A DNA stretch of 64,000 bases, from the NCBI GenBank assembly GCA_035610835.1, contig CM069453.1:68264682-68328681 (forward strand), read 5' to 3'. Below the pieces are notes generated by a model. The model was not told where the DNA came from. It saw only the letters and a list, made by a program, of their open reading frames with translations, and ran no database searches. Origin of the DNA: Ophiura sarsii (taxonomy: Eukaryota; Echinodermata; Ophiuroidea; Amphilepidida; Ophiuridae). Made by a program: the position numbers and the translations under genes. Numbering within the stretch: the stretch's first letter is position 1; each line of letters starts with the position of its first letter. Shown here piece by piece: positions 1 through 11,448 of the stretch.

Positions 1-893
1 GTGGCTCACTTGGTAGAGCGTTGGACTTGTAACCGAGAGGTCGTGGGTTCAAACCCCGGGACGTGGCACCTCTTGTTGTGTGTGTTTTTTTTGCTTGAAA
101 AAAATTTCGTTGGAAAATCCACTGGGAGTGTTAGGGTTATTGAACGATTTTTTTTCTTCTTTTTAATTTTCACTTTTTTTCTCTAATTTCACCTTGATTA
201 ACCCTTACAGCCCCACACCCCATGAAATCCCATTTCCCAGCCTGTCGGTTCCACCTGCCGCTGAGGTTTTTGGGTGAAATAATGGCCCCGGGCTACATAG
301 CTGGGCGAATACACTCGCCCATCATAGCCCCCCCCCCCCCCCCCCCCCCCCGTGGCTCACTTGGTAGAGCGTTGGACTTGTAACCGAGAGGTCGTGGGTT
401 CAAACCCCGGGGCGTGGCACCTCTTGTTGTGTGTGTTTTTTTTGCTTGAAAAAAATTTCGTTGGAAAATCCACCGGGAGTGTTAGGGTTATTGAACGATT
501 TTTTTTCTTCTTTTTAATTTTCACTTTTTTTCTCTAATTTCACCTTGATTAACCCTTACAGCCCCACACCCCATGAAATCCCATTTCCCAGCCTGTCGGT
601 TCCACCTGCCGCTGAGATTTTTGGGTGAAATAATGGCCCGGGCTACATAGCTGGGCGAATACACTCGCCCAGCATAGCCCCCCCCCCCCCCCCCCCCCGT
701 GGCTCACTTGGTAGAGCGTTGGACTTGTAACCGAGAGGTCGTGGGTTCAAACCCCGGGGCGTGGCACCTCTTGTTGTGTGTGTGTTTTTTTGCTTGCAAA
801 AAAATTTCGTTGGAAAATCCACCGGGAGTGTTAGGGTTATTGAACGATTTTTTTTCTTCTTTTTAATTTTCACTTTTTTTCTCTAATTTCACC
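1..893 (+). repeat. Tandem array of ~350-bp units, each headed by a tRNA-Thr-like sequence
   Basis: Units begin at 1, 352 and 699; the third breaks off near 893. Each starts with a tRNA-like stretch of about 70 nt containing a D-arm (GCTC...GAGC), an anticodon loop CTTGTAA (TGT, threonine) and a T-arm with GGTTCAAAC. The acceptor stem does not pair properly and the anticodon stem is degenerate, so I read this as a tRNA-derived pseudogene or SINE head rather than a working tRNA. The tail carries T-rich runs and GTTAGGGTTATTG, and each of the first two units ends in a poly-C tract of different length (about 24 and 20 C). Units are nearly identical, which implies recent tandem duplication. Confidence 0.85.
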
Positions 894-953
894 TGGATTT
901 TTTTCTTCCTTTTTACCATTCTTCCTCTTTTTATCCCAATATTATTTCCATAC

Positions 954-1251
954 CTGTAAATATTGTATCCTGAACTTCTTTCACCATCATGTACAGATCA
1001 CCATCTTTTCTTTCAAGAACGTCCATAAACGAAAAGTAAGCACCAGTTGTCTTCAACTTGATTGAGTCAAGTAAGTGGTCTATCCTTCTGGCTCCATTTT
1101 TTGTTCTAATTTCGTCATGCTCCTCGTCTGATATTACTTCTGGGTCAGTTGCCTTGAGCTCAATCAAAAACTCTTCATCAAGATTCAATTGATTACGAAG
1201 TGTAGGATGTACTCTTCTAATGATTGTTTGCACTTTGGTTCTGTCATCCAT
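954..1251 (-). CDS. CARD-domain protein, first coding exon (gene continues off the left edge)
   Basis: Reading from ATG at 1251-1249 gives 99 residues plus one base, ending at a consensus donor (ACAG|GTATGG) just below 954. The protein resembles a caspase-recruitment domain: a first helix (VQTIIRRVHPTL, residues 7-18), then EEHDEIRTK (44-52) and ARRIDHLLDSIKLKT (54-68), matching the CARD pattern of an EIR-type helix followed by a LLD..K helix, then AYFSFMDVLE and a final helix around DLYMMV. This is a death-fold interaction domain used to assemble caspase, NLR or adaptor complexes in the cytoplasm. A plausible acceptor (TTCTGCCAACAG) lies about 5 nt upstream of the ATG, so a noncoding 5' exon may exist. 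The frame is open for 60 residues further upstream, but that part lacks coding character. What follows the CARD is outside the window. The domain call is by pattern only. Confidence 0.7.
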
Positions 1252-2014
1252 GATCCCTGTTGGCAGAATATAATAATTGAACAAATACATTGCGAAACAT
1301 CTGGTGTGGTTTGAAAGTGGTGGATAAAAGCCATGTTTCTTGAAGTCAGCCTTTTGAACAAGGATGTTCTTATCAAGGGCTACTGTACAGTTCCTGCCAG
1401 TCATCATTGCTAAGGGGTGTACGTTGAACATTCACACAGATGCTTACAACTTTTATAAATGAGCCCCCCCCCCCCCCCCCCCCCCACCCGAGATGATCAA
1501 GAACGAGGGCATCAATGATGCGAACCATGATATATTATGAAAGCATAAATCAGGAGTAATATATCATATTCTGTGTTACAGAGTGATGCCATTCTTAATT
1601 ACTTCAAAATCATGGTTTAAAGAGTGAAAATTAAGTGTCAAGTCTGCGTGAAAACTTATTTTTCACACTAAATTCATTCTAATATAAATCCACGATTTAG
1701 AAGTGATGAGGAAAAGTATCGCTCTGTAATTCATAATATATTTATGATCAGTAATCTGGCAGAAAATTGATTATGTAGGTTGAATGAGTGTCTTTGCTTA
1801 AACAATCTCATGTTACGCGTTTTGAAATGAGGTTATGCTCTTGTACATAACTGCTCATGTAAGAGCATTGTCTAAATTGCTGCCTATTTTACAAGTTGAC
1901 CTTTGCCTTATATTAAACAATTTGTAATCTCAACCTACCCCACGTTACTGGTATTAAAGCTGTACGTATAATAGTACTACAATCCTATGACAGTCACTAA
2001 AATAAGCATTTGTC
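1252..2014. other. Non-coding stretch upstream of the CARD exon
   Basis: It contains a ~21-nt poly-C tract near 1465 and the phrase GCATCAATGATGC near 1510, which recurs at about 20,430 and 35,830. The 35,830 copy lies in a LINE fragment. I see no further coding exon here. Confidence 0.4.
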
Positions 2015-2078
2015 TCAAAGCTCCCGTTTGAAAAAAAACCCAAAAAACCACAAAAAAAACATAATCATAAATTTAAAA

Positions 2079-2124
<46 letters not shown>

Positions 2125-2145
2125 GGAATGCAAAAAAATATATAT

Positions 2146-2182
<37 letters not shown>

Positions 2183-2605
2183 AATAAAAGAAATTTTAAA
2201 CATAATAATAAAAAATAAATAATTAAATAAATAAACAAATAAAAATTTTAAAAAAAGTAAAAATAAAAAAATTTAAACAAATGAAATAAATAAATTTTAA
2301 AAAAATAATAAAAAAAATAAACAATAATAAAAAAACATTTAAAAAAAAAATAAAAATTAAAAGTAAAAAAAAATATTTAAAAAAAAAAAAAAAAATAAAA
2401 AAAATAAGTAAATTTAAAATATAAAATAGAAATTTAATAAATCAATAAAATAATAATAAAAAAATAAAAAAATAAAAAAATAAAAAAAAAATAAACAAAT
2501 AAAAATTTAAAAATAAATAAAAAATAAATAAGTTAAAAAATAAAAAAAAATAAAAAAAAAAATAAAAAAAAAAATAAAAAAAATGAAATAAATAATTCGT
2601 TGAGA
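2015..2605. repeat. A-rich low-complexity tract with an (AAT)n core
   Basis: Almost 600 bases consist nearly entirely of A and T on this strand, with strong A excess. It includes a pure (AAT)n run from about 2080 to 2118 and A runs of 15-20. No gene or element ends are visible inside. It could be a greatly expanded retroelement poly-A tail. Confidence 0.9.
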
Positions 2606-2627
2606 AAAAAAAATTGTTCACTTAAAC

Positions 2628-2707
2628 CGCCACTGGACGGGCTTGAACTCACACGGCCGCAATACAAATGCTTCCTTCCTGAAAAGATTTCAAATCCAAC
2701 GCCTTAA
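2628..2707 (-). pseudogene. tRNA-Ser(UGA)-like sequence, 3' part
   Basis: On the minus strand this reads TTAAGGCGTTGGATTTGAAA, then a long variable region and a T-arm with GTGAGTTCAAGCCC. This is the class II (Ser/Leu) layout with anticodon TGA. The anticodon stem is imperfect. The D-loop breaks at TTAA (2704-2707), where a mobile element begins; a candidate 5' part lies at 4603-4622 on the far side. Confidence 0.45.
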
Positions 2708-4602
2708 GGGCAGTGTCAACCCGGCACTTGTTTCAAAAATTGAATTTCATATTTCTCTATTATTTTATACTTTTATATGTACTAGCGGTGTACCCTCGCT
2801 ACGCTCGGGTCCCCGCTAGATGGTTATGCCACATTACCTACCTCTGAAACCACATAAACCTCCTCATCACCCAAACCAGGTTGATTTATAACCATATCCC
2901 TTCTAAAGGCATTATAAACCCCCTACAACCCCCCCCCCCACCCACGGCTACTTCATTAACTCTTAACCCTATCCTAAAACATTTCCCGTGGTTTTACACC
3001 CCCCCCCCCCCCCATGCACACCCCCAAACCAGTTTGATTTATGATCACAACCCTCCCTAAACCATTTCCCGTGGCTACTTCATTAACCCTCGGTCCCTTA
3101 GATTGTTTGGCATGCCAACTTAAGTAAAGAAATCAGGTTGCTTCATTAACCCCCGCAAAACGCTACTTGTACCATTATAACCCTAGGCCTATCCTAAATC
3201 ATTTCCCGTGGTTTTACACCGGCCGACCCCCCCCCAACCCCCCTCCCCCCCACCCCCCTTCCCCCCCCCTTCCCCCAACGTGACACCAAATATCCTACCA
3301 ACAGGCATAATAGCCTGTTCCCGTGTGGCTTCTGCGCCATGTGTAGGAGTGCGTGTGCCGCGCGGCAGTCAGCCCTTGCGCAAACATGCACGCGACGCGT
3401 TACCACGGTAAGATTACGCTGTAGTACTCGCAACGCACAATGTTGTTCAATCTTTCATGCAAATTAGGCGCCACTTTGATCACAACTAACGGAGAAATAA
3501 GGATAACAAATAAACACACAAATAAACAAACAAACAAACACACACACAAACACACACCGTTTCCAGATTTATAGTAAGATTCTATCATTACCATCATAAG
3601 TTACTAATCGGAAGCGATTATTTCCCGTTCTTTTGGGTGATTTTAAATTGTTGTTTTGGTAAGTTTGAGCCAGTAAAAGGCGCATGGTTATTTGGCGGGA
3701 ATTTAAGCGGAGTTCCGCGCTTTTCAAATGCTGCGACAGCTGTTCGATCATTGCGTCGCGCGCTGAAACTTCCCGTGCGTAATACTAGACGCGCCGCTTA
3801 ATATCCGCGACGTAGACGCGAAAAACAAAAGAGCGCAAAACAATGTCTAAAAATGTAAACAAAGGCCAATCTTACGATCATTTAAATTTCAGTTTTCTTC
3901 CAATTTCTTCACATTGTGACAATATAAATTGTATCTGATAGTTTATTTTGATTGATCATAATAGTATACTCGGTTTTTAGGTCACACGCCCGTGTATTCC
4001 GTGAACATTTAGCTTTAAATGGTGGAAAATGTCAATATTTGTACTAAATCGATGTTTTCTAGAAGTTCAAATTTGAAGGAATTTTACGATTTTTCAGACA
4101 ACATAAGTAAAAAAATATCAAACTATCAGGTAAGCTTTTACTACCATTGTGTAGAGGACTTTCAGCGCTAGGAGGCAAATTTTTATTTTTTCGATTATGG
4201 ATTTTAAACTCGAGATATGCATTAATTTCTAGCGAAATGTATGCAAAAAACCACGACTTTTACACTTTTCCGATGTTTTTAGCAATATTTCCAAAACCAA
4301 GCCTTATTTTGGTAAAAGAAAAAATTGCCTCCTAGACAAAATTGTTTTGTTTACAAAAATGTATATTAGAACAAATTACCATTTTTTATTTTTTAGTTAT
4401 GCTGTCTGAAAATTTTGGGGTAAAAAAATCTCTTTTTGGTTCATTTCTAAAAATTTAGTTTATTTGGTATCACATTGATATCACCATCGGATTCCTTATC
4501 AAATTTCCTTTCTAAAAATGTATACTTTTATGTACTTTTATTCAGTATTCTCAAACTTAGAAGCAAAAGTTGATCATCAAAATATTAGGGTTGACACTTC
4601 CC
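2708..4602. mobile_element. TTAA-flanked DNA element (piggyBac- or Kolobok-type target), carrying a nested repeat
   Basis: It is bounded by TTAA at 2704-2707 and 4603-4606. The inverted ends are GGGCAGTGTCAACCC on the left and, read inward from the right, GGGAAGTGTCAACCC. The same terminal sequence bounds the palindromic element at 34,100-34,796, so the two form a family. The right part contains internal inverted repeats (for example GGAGGCAAATTTTTA near 4171 against its complement near 4321). A separate repeat occupies 2780-3590. No transposase was found. The assignment to a superfamily rests only on the TTAA duplication. Confidence 0.7.
2780..3590 (+). repeat. Interspersed repeat, copy 1 (starts TACTAGCGG, ends CAGATTTATAGTAAGAT)
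   Basis: It shares its start (TACTAGCGGTGTACCCTCGC), its body of short C-rich direct repeats (such as CATTATAAACCCCCTACAAC) and its 3' part (AACTAACG, GAAATAAGGATAACAAA, a CAAA/CACA run, CCGTTTCCAGATTTATAG) with the segment at 57,975-58,995 in the same orientation. No protein is encoded. The class is uncertain; the defined 3' end suggests a retroposon tail. Confidence 0.75.
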
Positions 4603-4622
4603 TTAACCGCTCCGCCACGGAA
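4603..4622 (-). pseudogene. tRNA-Ser-like 5' fragment on the far side of the TTAA element
   Basis: The minus strand reads TTCCGTGGCGGAGCGGTTAA, which resembles the position 8-20 region of class II tRNAs. With one TTAA removed it would continue into the sequence at 2707 as GGTTAAGGCGTTGG. The acceptor stems of the two halves do not pair convincingly, so the link is tentative. Confidence 0.4.
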
Positions 4623-4761
4623 CCAGCTGAGAAAGAGTACGTGTAAGATTGATATATTCTAAACAGAAGAGCTGTCCGCCTCAGCTACCAACTCTGCTAG
4701 CTACGCTAAATACGTGCTAGATACGTGAGACCGTGTTTCCGAGATCATGTATTGCGCGGTA

Positions 4762-4855
4762 AGCGTTGTATGTCAGCCGCCGGGAGTCGTTTCACGTAAT
4801 AAGCCGTGCATGGGGAGGTTTTTAAAAGTACTCCAGGCGGCTGATATACAACGCT
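4762..4855. repeat. Imperfect hairpin with ~26-nt arms
   Basis: GCGTTGTATGTCAGCCGCC in the left arm is matched by GGCGGCTGATATACAACGC in the right arm (4830-4855), with a spacer of about 42 nt. No gene is visible between this hairpin and 5573. Confidence 0.75.
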
Positions 4856-5573
4856 ACCGTAGCCTCGTGCGAGTATAATATCACCACATTCATCCACGAT
4901 GTGACGTATTTCATGACTAAATTGTCTCATTACGCTAATATCAAAATCGAATTTCGAAAAACTGTGTCATGAGCTCAGATTAAATAAGGTCCACAATATT
5001 CGGGCGAATTTTGAGTGATAACCTTACGCTAACGAAAAAGTAGTTAGCATTTTAAAATTACACACAAACGAATGCATTAACCAGTGCCCGCAGATCCCGC
5101 CGCAGATACGAGGCTAGTGATAAGCAGGATAAAATAACCCCGATATCTACATGTACATGTATATCGTGGTAAAAATAGCAAAATTTAAAAGCCCAAGTCA
5201 ACTATAATGCTGTAAGCATGTGTGACTAAAGATTTTCAAGACTCCCTCTAAACACATATTTCCTCTGAAGGCAACATTTATTATGTGTTTTGAGGTCATG
5301 CATACTTACAAGTGTAATAACTGATACACCCACCCCCCCTCCCCGGATAAAATCTATGAAAGTTTCCTCAAACTTCCCAGCATCGAAATTACACCCGACA
5401 TCCAAATTACATATTTTTCAGGAAACATCTTTCCTTTCCCAAAAAGATTTCAATCATGTTCTTTATGATTCAGTCTGGGTAAAAAAAAGTAAGCCTCCCC
5501 AAAAATTAGCTCACGTTTGTTTGCATAACTCCACCCAAAATTAGACGAGTTGAGAAATTGAAACATTTACAAA

Positions 5574-6110
5574 AAGGGAAAACGCTTGGCTACCCATAGA
5601 AGGTTTCTACTTTTCAGTATCATGTTTACTTTTTCAAAAACAGTCACATTTCCCCAAAATTATGTTTTCAGAAAAAGTGGCACTATTCAAAATCATATGC
5701 AAGAAAGTTACAAAAAATGTTTCCAGTGCTTTTTAAAAATTCATTTCAATTGTCTTTATTTTCAATTAAAAGAAGTCTTTTTTCCTTAAGCTGGTAATAA
5801 AATTACCAGCTTAATCGAAATAAAAAGATTTTTTTTCATGCATGACTATAGTAGCCAATAGTGTTCACCATTTCGGAAAACATCATTTTGGGAAGATGTA
5901 ACTGTTATGGTGAAATAAACATGGTATTAAAAAGGGGAAACGCCTAATTGTGTGTGGATTTATGCAAACTAACTCGTATACGATCTTGTTAAGGGCAACT
6001 TTTTTCGGAAAACATCATTTTGGGGAAATGTGACTATTTTGGGGAAAGTAATAATGATATTGAGAGGGGGAAACTTTCAATAGGTATAGCCAAGTGTTTT
6101 TCCCTTTCGT
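5574..6110. mobile_element. Foldback element with internal repeats
   Basis: The left end (AGGGAAAACGCTTGGCTA) is mirrored at the right (TAGCCAAGTGTTTTTCCCT). The interior repeats CGGAAAACATCATTTTGGG twice (5876 and 6006), and this is mirrored at about 5650. A small perfect hairpin, TTAAGCTGGTAAT with its complement, sits near 5787-5815. There is no coding potential. Confidence 0.65.
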
Positions 6111-7887
6111 GACTGTTTCAATCTCTCAAAACATTCAATTTTGTGTAAACATGATCTAATTTTAGGGGACTTACTTTCTTTGAACCCTTTAAAGTAGAAG
6201 CAAAACCCAAAAAAACTCACACGTATAACTTGAACAGGCCAGTTGTTTGTCACAAATAATGTCATAGACCCAGTGTGACTTCCAGTGTTTCCACTTGTCT
6301 CTATAGATGTCCAAAAGGAAGAGAATGTAAACAAGAATAAGAAGCAATAGTTTAGTTATTCACATTTTTTTAAATTTCATGACCGACTTGTCAGATTTTT
6401 TTCTTCAAGACTGATGTTTAAGACTGTATTATCACTTTCTGTTGAATTAAATTGGGACAACTACAACATTTCAAGATTTAGTATCCCTTTCTGTGGAATT
6501 TCTTAGGTTCCTGAATTGGCCCATGTGCTTGAAATCATTCCATGCTTGCTCCATAAATAAAAAAGGTAATATGTGACCCGTCACGTCAAAATGAACATGT
6601 TGGAGGCCCAAGTCACTCTGATGTATTGGTATGACCCTAAAAAGCACATTTAAGCTTTGAAATGATACCATGTTGAAGGTTATCAGACTTTGTAATCACA
6701 AGATATGAATGAAGATTGAAGAAGCACATTTTTTTCTATTATATTCTTTATATTTCACAAAATATATCTCTAAACTGTGTTTGCTGACAACATGTCCTTT
6801 TTGATGTGACTGGTTATAATAGGAGTTGGTTATTTATGAGATATAAGGCAAAAAACCACCTGTCCTACGGGCAAATAAACCTCTAAGGTAGGGGCAATCA
6901 GTCGGGTGTTTTATGGTTTTTTTCAAAACAAGTTTTGATGAATTTTCAGCCAATTTTGAACATTTCCAAACAAATTCAAAAATGTCAAAAACAAATGGGT
7001 AGGTCCATAGAACAGGGTTTTGTTTTGCCGCCTAAACAATATACTAAACTAAACAATATCCCCATGTCTTCCCCAACCCCTTACAAATTCAAATGTCTAT
7101 CTTTTATGACACTAGTGTTTACAAAAAATTAAACGAGCAAAGGCCTGAAATATAAAACGATATGGAGGAATGCCATTTGTAAAATTAAGCAAGAAAAAAT
7201 ACTCAGGAAAATGAAATAATTCATGCATATTTTCAGATGAATAGTTTTCATGCACAGTGGATTGTAAATCAGAAATAGTAATTTATTGAAAACATACAGT
7301 ACCCTAAATAAACCGTCACTAACCATGACCTTTACTGAATATCAGTAATAGAAAACGAAGCAAATAAAAACTGTGCTAAGCTTGATCAAGTCTGATAACA
7401 ATTAATGATATTTAGTGAGCCACAATCATCTGAAGACTGTAGTATGAATGAATCATATAAACATGACAATATTACCTTTGTACTTCATAAAATAGTTTTG
7501 TCGAAGGTTTTCACTAAAAGTTGTCCCAACTCAAATTCAACCTACGTGATATAAAACCAATGTTGAAGCAAAATGGCGGCCACGTTCAATATGTCGGAAT
7601 TCTCCGAGTGACTTAATTATATGCTGGTTCCCTGTTTCAATGGGCTCCACACAACTTACCCATAGATGGATTGATTTGGGGATTCAGGATGCAGCAAAAG
7701 GTACAATTTTATACTTATCATCATGTTCATAGTCCAATCGAGCAAACCCAACTCAAATCGCCACAATCTGTGACTGGCAAGTATGGGGGGGGGGGGCAGA
7801 GTCAGGTATAATTTTGTAATCATCCGCTTAAACGAAAACGCGGATTAAAGGGTTCTTTTTTCGACTACAACACAGGCCTGCGCAGAC
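6111..7887. other. No recognisable gene or element
   Basis: Unremarkable AT-rich sequence. A G-run lies near 7785. An ATGGCGGCC start-like sequence occurs at 7573, but it opens only 12 codons. Confidence 0.3.
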
Positions 7888-8462
7888 CAGGCCTCAAATT
7901 TCGTCAATTTAGGGGCACGGCCACTTTGGCTTTAAAAATAACACATTTTGAAGGGCATCGAGGCCATGTTCTGGGGCACCAAGGCCAAACCAGTATTGGA
8001 ATGAAAGGGCACCAAGGCCATTTTATATTACATTATTTATACCATAATTTCACATGTAAACTTCACTAGGACTTTCATGTCAGCTCTGCTCTGGTGAATT
8101 AACTATTTTTCAATTGGTTTACGTAAGTGATTGACATTGTTTAAGTTTCGGGCCCAGTTTTTTGTTTGATGAGATGGAGCACAGTTAATTAGCGTTCTGG
8201 TGGATATATGAAAACTTTACACCTTGAATGGACACCTTGAATGGACATCGTCATTTTTGTAAAATTTGAAAGCACATTGTACCTTTCAAAATCGGATTGA
8301 ACTTGGAATAATTTGATCAAAGTTAAGTTTATCGGAACCCCCAACCGTGAGCCAAAAGGGCACATGACCACTGTTAAAAATAGGGCACGGCCATTATGGC
8401 CGTGATTTTTTTTACTGATCCGAGGGCATCGCGGCAATGGCCGCGATGTAATTTGAGCCCTG
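7888..8462. mobile_element. hAT-type non-autonomous DNA element (575 bp)
   Basis: The ends are CAGGCCTCAAATT and, inverted, AATTTGAGCCCTG. It is flanked on both sides by the exact 8-bp duplication GCGCAGAC (7880-7887 and 8463-8470). An 8-bp target duplication with CAG...CTG ends is characteristic of the hAT superfamily. The interior repeats phrases such as GGGCACCAAGGCCA. No transposase. Confidence 0.85.
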
Positions 8463-9525
8463 GCGCAGACCCTTGCTAAGGGTATCAAAATTGCCAATTT
8501 CAGAGAATAGGGAGTGTCTTTTTAAACCAGTATTCGTGCTAAGTTGCTTGGGCCGATAGTCATCATTGTAAAAATATCTGAAAATGGTCAGGCCTACAAC
8601 AAATTTATCAACAAAACTGAATCACACAATTACTTCAGTCTAAATTCATCTTGAGGACCTATATATCCGTTGCTGTGAGTATGATTCGTCAAGCTATGAT
8701 CCTTGTTGAGGGTTACTTTTTTCCTTCTTTGAGAGTCCATGTTAAGGGTAGTTCTTGAGAGTGGACTCACATGGATTGTTACAACTTTAATACATGAGTG
8801 GCCCCCCGGTATGAGCATAACACATTTTATAGTACATTGTACCTTGTACCAGGGTGTAACCATCAAATTGAACCATGGGTGGTGGGACTCATTGATATTC
8901 AAATTTCTGTACAAGTAGTTCATACACATAATTATTATCAGTTTCAAAACACAGTAATACAGGGTGAGTAAAACAAAACTGCAATAGTGGAGGATCTTGT
9001 TTTCAAAACCAAGTTGAAACTGTTTAAACGTTAAAAGAATACTTCATGCATTTGTTACTAACTTTGTGCGAAAAATGAAGTAATATCAGTTTCCGTTTGC
9101 TTTTGGTGAACCTTTTTACCTGTGTACCCATTTCACACGTTTGTCCACGAGATACCCCAAAACATGCATAAGATCGTAAAATGCGTCTCTCATTCAAATT
9201 TGGAAATGTGAGTAAATTTGTGATGTAATTGGAATTTAATGCATCCTTTCTCGTTTATTTGTGAGTTAACATAATCAATTTACCTTACTCATGCTATGAA
9301 TTGCTTATAATGTTCTAAATTTGAAGGGAAAAAAAAGGAATTGCCCAATGTTTTTGTTGGCGGTATATTCAAATATGAAAATGCAATGTGTGCCATTTCA
9401 ATTGAAAATAACTGTGCTCGTGGACAAACAAGTACTTACAGTTGTGCTGCAAACAGGGTCACCAAAGACTAACAGAAAATGCTATTGACTTCATTTTTTC
9501 ACACTAAGTTAGGCCGGAACAAATC

Positions 9526-10937
9526 CAGGGCTGTCAACTCTCCCGCATTAGGCGGGAGTCTCCCGCCTAGACGCTCTTTCTCCCACACTCCCGCCTAGCA
9601 TATATAAACTCCCGCCTCAAAAATAAATCAAAGAAAGAAAAGGGAAAGAAAAGAAAAGGGAAAGAAAAGAAAAGGGAAAGAAAAGAAAAGGGAAAGAAGA
9701 GAGGAAAGGAAAACAGATGTCAATCGGTATATTGAAAAGGCCTATAGTTGCACCCCCACTTGGGATATCAGTGGCGTGTCCAAATGGGGGGCGGGGGATG
9801 GCTGATCTAATCCAGCTTTAGGGGAACCCATTAGACAGATAGACATTGCATGAGCAGTGGCGTGTCCATAGAAGGGGCCATGCACCCCACGTTCGAGGGA
9901 ATTAAAGGGTTTATATATTTAATTCTATCAAATTTCAAGGCTTCAGTCGAAGGAATCGAAACCAAATTCTTTACAAATAGTATGAATGAGTACGTATGCA
10001 ATGCAAGTACTTATGAACATTTATATTTGTGTGCTCTGCGTGCATATGTCCAGAAATATCATTCTAAAAGCCCATTTCAAACCAATAGCCAGAACTGAGT
10101 ATAGAGGGGAAAAAAATCGCGTGTTCCGCGCGCATGTTTTCAGGAAACAGGTAACCCGGAACTAAATTCATTCGGGTGGGGTTGGGATTATACTTATTCG
10201 GAGGAAATTAAGAGGTTTTTAGTAAATTATTCTTTCAAAGCGTCAATCGGGGAAATCGAAACCTAATTCGTCTAAAATAGTATGAAAAATCATGGTTGGA
10301 AAATAAATAAATAAATAACGAACCTAAAGAGAGGGGTCATAAATATAGCTTTTTGGGGAACCATTTCCGCTCGCATCATATGTTTAAACAGTTTCAGTTT
10401 TAAGAAATCGGACTGATTTTTTCGCAATTCTTTTTTTTGGGTCACGGTTCTGATCAAATATGTCTGATTGGGTCGTGGGCCAAAGAGGTTAGGAACCAAT
10501 GATCTATACTACTTAAATCAAGAAAAGATCATCATTAAATATGCACAACTTTTTTTCTTGCATATAATGAAATAGCTGTCTAACTTAGATAAAAAGCCAA
10601 TATTGATTGGAAATGAAGTGATGGCATTTCAATAGAAAATCGGTCAAAAGTACACACCAAATCGCCCCAAATGGGTTCGAGAATTGATTTTTGTTCTTCA
10701 AATTATGAGGGCGGCACATCCCCTCCTCCGCGGTGGCGGTGCTTCACACCTCTTTGGTTACTCACAATAATTACTCAATTTTTAGTTTTTTAACCTTGAT
10801 TTTGCCCCCCCCCCTATTCAAATACCCTGGCGCCGCCCCTGACTGTAGGCCTACCTTTTGGACTGTGTGATTTTTTTTGACCGTGCGATTTTTTTTTGAC
10901 TCTCCCTCCCAGCAAATCCCAAAAGTTGACAGCCCTG
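9526..10937. mobile_element. hAT-like element nested inside 8960-11029
   Basis: The left terminus CAGGGCTGTCAACTCTCCC pairs with the right terminus, which inverted reads CAGGGCTGTCAACTTTTGGG. I see no matching 8-bp duplication, so ageing or a rearrangement is likely. A purine minisatellite (AAAGAAAAGGGAAAG-type units, about 9628-9710) lies inside. Confidence 0.6.
9769..10841. mobile_element. Innermost CAGTGGCG-type element
   Basis: It begins CAGTGGCGTGTCCA and ends CTGGCGCCGCCCCTG. A second CAGTGGCGTGTCC occurs at 9855. The stretch near 10,590-10,680 closely matches 18,790-18,885 (GCCAATATTGATTGGAAATG), so both are copies of one family. No target duplication was identified. Confidence 0.5.
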
Positions 10938-11448
10938 TTCTTGCATCATTTAAAAAGTTTCAAACTTCAACTTGGTTTTAAAACCAAAATGGCTTCTTTC
11001 CACTATTGCAGTTTTTTTGACTCGCCCTGTAGTCTACTGAAAAAAAATATCATGAAATCCTGATTCCGAAACAAATACGCCTATACTCTCTTCCTTGCTT
11101 TTATTCCTATGGTGACTAATTGTCTTGAATATGTTATTTTATTTTGAGTTAATCTTCCTTTTACTCACCATGAATAGCCTCAATACGCAGAGGGTGGTTG
11201 ATCGGGAGCAATCAGGATGGGATAAAGTTCAGTCCAGCGTGCCCTAATGGATGGACTTATAACGTTCCCCGACTGAAGACAATGGCGCTACACGTAATAT
11301 GTGGTAAACAATAACTCGCATCAAATAATGCCAGGCTGGATAAGACTGTTGGGTAAAACCAACCAAATACCATAGTAATGATATCTAATTGGAACGCTTG
11401 CAACTAACGATTAATTGTACAAATATAACAAGTACATAGGTCATGTTA

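Larger units (their letters stand above)
8960..11029. mobile_element. TA-flanked DNA element (mariner-like ends) carrying nested insertions
   Basis: The left end is CAGGGTGAGTAAAACAAAAC and the right end, inverted, has CAGGGCGAGTCAAAAAAACT. Both continue into TGCAATAGTGGA. Each end is flanked by TA (8958-8959 and 11030-11031). The outer element is therefore Tc1/mariner-like and non-autonomous. Two further CAG-bounded elements lie inside it, one within the other. Confidence 0.8.

Noticed and set aside
1..72. Functional tRNA-Thr gene
   Set aside because: D-arm and T-arm are visible, but the acceptor stem does not pair and the sequence repeats with a SINE-like tail.
2015..2203. 62-codon minus-strand frame rich in Phe and Leu
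   Set aside because: It is the translation of an A-rich simple-sequence tract.
11172..11350. Possible 5' noncoding exon of the CARD gene (donor CATG|GTGAGTAAAAG on the minus strand)
   Set aside because: The donor is good, but there is no independent evidence of transcription and the ~10-kb link to 1,251 is speculative.
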